Positions 6,245-7,375 of a DNA stretch of 7,375 bases are shown piece after piece. The translations under genes and the position numbers were made by a program. Within the stretch, counting starts at the first letter, position 1; every line of letters starts with the position of its first letter. Source of the DNA: Candidatus Cloacimonadota bacterium (lineage in GTDB: Bacteria; Cloacimonadota; Cloacimonadia; Cloacimonadales; Cloacimonadaceae); the NCBI GenBank assembly GCA_023230025.1, contig JALNYD010000130.1:1-7375 (forward strand). The letters run 5' to 3'. The notes under the pieces were generated by a model, which saw only the letters and a list, made by a program, of their open reading frames with translations, did no database searches and was not told the origin of the DNA.

Positions 6245-6265
6245 AAAAGATAGACAAATTATCTT
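6238..6265 (+). promoter_or_regulatory. Repressor promoter
   Basis: A consensus TTGACA (6238-6243) and TATCTT (6260-6265) are separated by 16 bases. Transcription would start near 6272, giving a leader of about 60 bases before the repressor ATG at 6334. The -10 lies inside the palindrome 6251-6270, so the promoter is probably autoregulated. Confidence 0.7.
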
Positions 6266-6270
6266 GTCTA
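6251..6270. promoter_or_regulatory. 20-bp palindromic operator, likely repressor site
   Basis: TAGACAA (6251-6257) and TTGTCTA (6264-6270) form a perfect 7-bp inverted repeat with a 6-base spacer, the size expected for a dimeric LexA/CI-type repressor. It covers the -10 of the repressor promoter and lies next to the possible early promoter. Its sequence is unrelated to the TGTSACA repeats, so two proteins probably share the control region. Confidence 0.7.
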
Positions 6271-6298
6271 CGGATGCATAATCTTACCCATACGGCAA

Positions 6299-6321
6299 AA
6301 GGTCAAGCGAAAAATGACCTT
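6299..6321 (+). promoter_or_regulatory. Leader hairpin next to the repressor ribosome site
   Basis: AAGGTCA (6299-6305) pairs perfectly with TGACCTT (6315-6321) around a 9-base A-rich loop. The stem ends 2 bases before AGGAGG (6324-6329). It may keep the ribosome site exposed, act as a control element, or be a second operator as DNA. Confidence 0.5.
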
Positions 6322-6333
6322 ATAGGAGGAATA

Positions 6334-7062
6334 ATGGACCCGAATGACGTCGGCAGCAGACTGGGAATGCTGATTAAAGCAATGAAATTGAAGCAGTACC
6401 AGTTCACAGAAAAGTTTGGCATTTCTGCCAATTCTTTGGACCGCTATAAGAATAATGAGAGGTTTCCCGACCCTCAATTCATGGCCAGATTAGTCGATGC
6501 AGGAGTGAATGTGAACTGGCTTTTAAGAGGCGAAGGCAATATGTTCATCCTGGCTCCCTGGGAGTTGGGAGATGATATCCGGACTACCAAGAAAGTCCAG
6601 ATCGTGGATGGTAAACCGGTCTTAATGAATGATCTTGATAAGACTTACATTCGTACCTCAGTGTTCCCGATCGCAGCGGAAATAGCCGCTGGAACCCCCA
6701 TAGAAGTTCCAGAAGGTATAGAGCCGACGGATACCGTCGAAGTCCCCACTCGTTACATTCCCTTCGGAACGGACAGCTACATTGCCTTCCAAATCAATGG
6801 TCATAGCATGGAGCCTCAGATTCTGCATGGAGACGTTGTGCTAATCAGAAAGCAGATTACCTGGGATGGTCTGGATGGGAAGATCTGTGCCGTCAGATAC
6901 GAGACAGGCATTACCCTGAAAAGGATACAGTATGATGAAGCTCGCAAGGGAGTTGCCCTCCAACCCCTCAATAAAGACTACCGGATCGAGTTTATAGACG
7001 CTGATCGGAGTCAGTGGCTGACGATGATCGGACCCCTGGCACTTCAGTTACGGCTCTATTAA
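6334..7062 (+). CDS. LexA/CI-type phage repressor with S24 self-cleavage domain (242 aa)
   Basis: Maintains lysogeny by repressing the early operon. The N-terminal helix-turn-helix (about 5-66) has the CI-type pattern: RLGMLIKAMKLKQYQFTEKF, then ISANSLDRYKN as recognition helix, then the MARLVDAGVNVNWLLRGEGNMF ending typical of this family. The C-terminal S24 domain (about 108-242) carries the Ala119-Gly120 cleavage bond (EIAAGTP), the nucleophile Ser158 in GHSMEP and the general base Lys196 in ITLKRI, all intact. RecA-stimulated self-cleavage and SOS induction are therefore expected. The start at 6334 follows AGGAGG; an in-frame TTG at 6238 is the -35 box of its own promoter and is rejected. 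The gene points toward the presumed phage end, as c does in Mu, although Mu c lacks an S24 domain. Confidence 0.95.
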   Translation: MDPNDVGSRLGMLIKAMKLKQYQFTEKFGISANSLDRYKNNERFPDPQFMARLVDAGVNVNWLLRGEGNMFILAPWELGDDIRTTKKVQIVDGKPVLMNDLDKTYIRTSVFPIAAEIAAGTPIEVPEGIEPTDTVEVPTRYIPFGTDSYIAFQINGHSMEPQILHGDVVLIRKQITWDGLDGKICAVRYETGITLKRIQYDEARKGVALQPLNKDYRIEFIDADRSQWLTMIGPLALQLRLY

Positions 7063-7074
7063 ATTCGCAAACCA

Positions 7075-7099
7075 TTTCAGAAAATCTGATGTTCTGAAA
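7075..7099. terminator. Inverted repeat after the repressor gene, weak terminator candidate
   Basis: TTTCAGAA (7075-7082) pairs perfectly with TTCTGAAA (7092-7099) around a 9-base loop, 13 bases after the repressor stop. The stem is AT-rich and lacks a T-run after it, so termination would be weak. It may instead be a protein-binding site. Confidence 0.35.
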
Positions 7100-7131
7100 A
7101 TACCTTAAATTGAGGGCAAAATTGAAGGAAT

Positions 7132-7246
7132 CGTGATATCGAAACGTCCAGAAACGTCCAAAGACCACTGTGACACAGTCTAAAGCCAGTCCTATCTATC
7201 TCCCCAACCTATAAACCTTTAAGCCCTCTGTGACACGTGATATCGA
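7132..7246. repeat. End-region repeats: 11-bp direct repeats flanking two TGTSACA sites
   Basis: CGTGATATCGA occurs at 7132-7142 and 7236-7246, each near a TTGAAGG (7122-7128 before the first copy, 7248-7254 after the second). Between them CTGTGACAC lies at 7168-7176, with full GACCA flank, and at 7228-7236, with CCT flank, both in the same orientation and 60 bases apart. This spacing and orientation suit multiple transposase sites at a Mu-type left end. Confidence 0.65.
7141..7160 (+). repeat. Tandem 10-bp repeat GAAACGTCCA
   Basis: Two exact adjacent copies of GAAACGTCCA, directly before the GACCACTGTGACAC element. Ten bases is close to one helical turn, so both copies face the same side of the DNA. 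It may be part of the end-binding sites. Confidence 0.7.
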
Positions 7247-7272
7247 TTTGAAGGTTTGGGTGAGAACTTATA

Positions 7273-7309
7273 CAGGGCTTCAGCCCGTCGCTCGCAAGCT
7301 TTAACCCTG
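7273..7309. repeat. GC-rich hairpin near the right edge
   Basis: GGGC-TTCA-GCCC (7275-7286) is a 4-bp stem with a tetraloop. CAGGG (7273-7277) can alternatively pair with CCCTG (7305-7309). It resembles short REP-like elements and might be host DNA, but nothing decides this. Confidence 0.3.
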
Positions 7310-7317
7310 GCAATGCT

Positions 7318-7346
7318 TTGACTTGATTTTCTAATATTTTTTCTAT
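7318..7346 (+). promoter_or_regulatory. Possible rightward promoter
   Basis: TTGACT (7318-7323) and TTCTAT (7341-7346) lie 17 bases apart in AT-rich DNA and point off the right edge. If real it would serve a host gene or a gene beyond the phage end, which would put the terminus left of about 7318. Confidence 0.35.
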
Positions 7347-7375
7347 AGGCGCTGTCATGTAGACCCTACCAGTCG

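Larger units (their letters stand above)
5821..6333. promoter_or_regulatory. Divergent control region (operator/enhancer analogue)
   Basis: This 513-base region separates the leftward early operon from the rightward repressor gene. From right to left it holds the repressor leader hairpin, the repressor promoter with a 20-bp palindrome, a stretch with possible early promoters, an ATG with a strong ribosome site at 6090, and seven TGTSACA repeats between 5857 and 6046. In Mu the corresponding place carries operators O1-O3, which double as the transpositional enhancer. No IHF site could be confidently identified. Confidence 0.75.
7063..7375. other. Non-coding region expected to hold or approach the phage left end
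   Basis: No gene is seen in these 313 bases. Contents in order: an inverted repeat after the repressor stop, a 10-bp tandem repeat, two TGTSACA elements within 11-bp direct repeats, a GC-rich hairpin and a possible promoter at 7318-7346. By Mu synteny the phage terminus should be here or just beyond, but no terminal CA with a target duplication can be identified from one end alone. Confidence 0.55.

Noticed and set aside
6238..6333. Upstream TTG start extending the repressor by 32 residues
   Set aside because: The TTG is part of the TTGACA -35 box, and a proper AGGAGG site precedes the ATG at 6334.
7347..7369. Degenerate repeat copy GCTGTCATGTAGACC near the right edge
   Set aside because: The core is broken (TGTCATG) and the flank does not match GGTC, so it is too weak to call as an end site.
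1..7375. tRNA or rRNA genes
   Set aside because: No cloverleaf with a TTC loop or recognisable rRNA segment was seen in the non-coding stretches.

Overview
The window reads as the control and early region of a Mu-like transposable phage or prophage, laid out as the left part of such a genome in reverse orientation. Eight tightly packed minus-strand genes plus one small candidate (about 5820 down to 238) form an early operon. One plus-strand gene (6334-7062) is a LexA/CI-type repressor. A 513-base intergenic region between them carries the lytic/lysogenic switch and a cluster of short repeats. The order repressor, operators, small DNA-binding protein, A transposase, B ATPase, further early genes including GemA and a DUF3164 protein follows the plan of Mu and its relatives. 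No tail, head or lysis genes are present; by this synteny they would lie beyond position 1. The phage left end should lie in or just beyond 7063-7375.

The host is a bacterium that uses strong AGGAGG ribosome binding sites and sigma70-like promoters, with roughly even base composition. Nothing in the sequence fixes the phylum; both the phage and the host lineage look distant from the enterobacterial Mu group.

Layout from right to left, the direction of early transcription: 7063-7375 is a non-coding end region with two copies of the CTGTGACAC repeat inside a pair of 11-bp direct repeats. 6334-7062 is the S24 repressor. 6216-6321 holds the repressor promoter, a 20-bp palindromic operator and a leader hairpin. 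5857-6046 holds seven more copies of the repeat. Then come a 108-residue helix-turn-helix protein (5494-5820), the DDE transposase A (3444-5507), the AAA+ target-selection ATPase B (2714-3433), a double winged-helix protein (2187-2717), GemA (1727-2170), a DUF3164 protein (1135-1755), two small helix-turn-helix proteins (828-1079 and 386-835) and a candidate proline-rich peptide (238-393). A strong hairpin terminator at 166-220 closes the operon.

Proposed working: in the lysogen the repressor binds the palindrome at 6251-6270 and limits the early promoter. DNA damage would trigger RecA-stimulated self-cleavage at Ala119-Gly120, releasing the early operon; A and B then carry out replicative transposition. 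The most interesting points are the nine-copy repeat shared by the control region and the presumed phage end, a transposase whose usual N-terminal enhancer-binding domain seems to be a separate upstream gene, and an open reading frame that runs straight through the repeat cluster.
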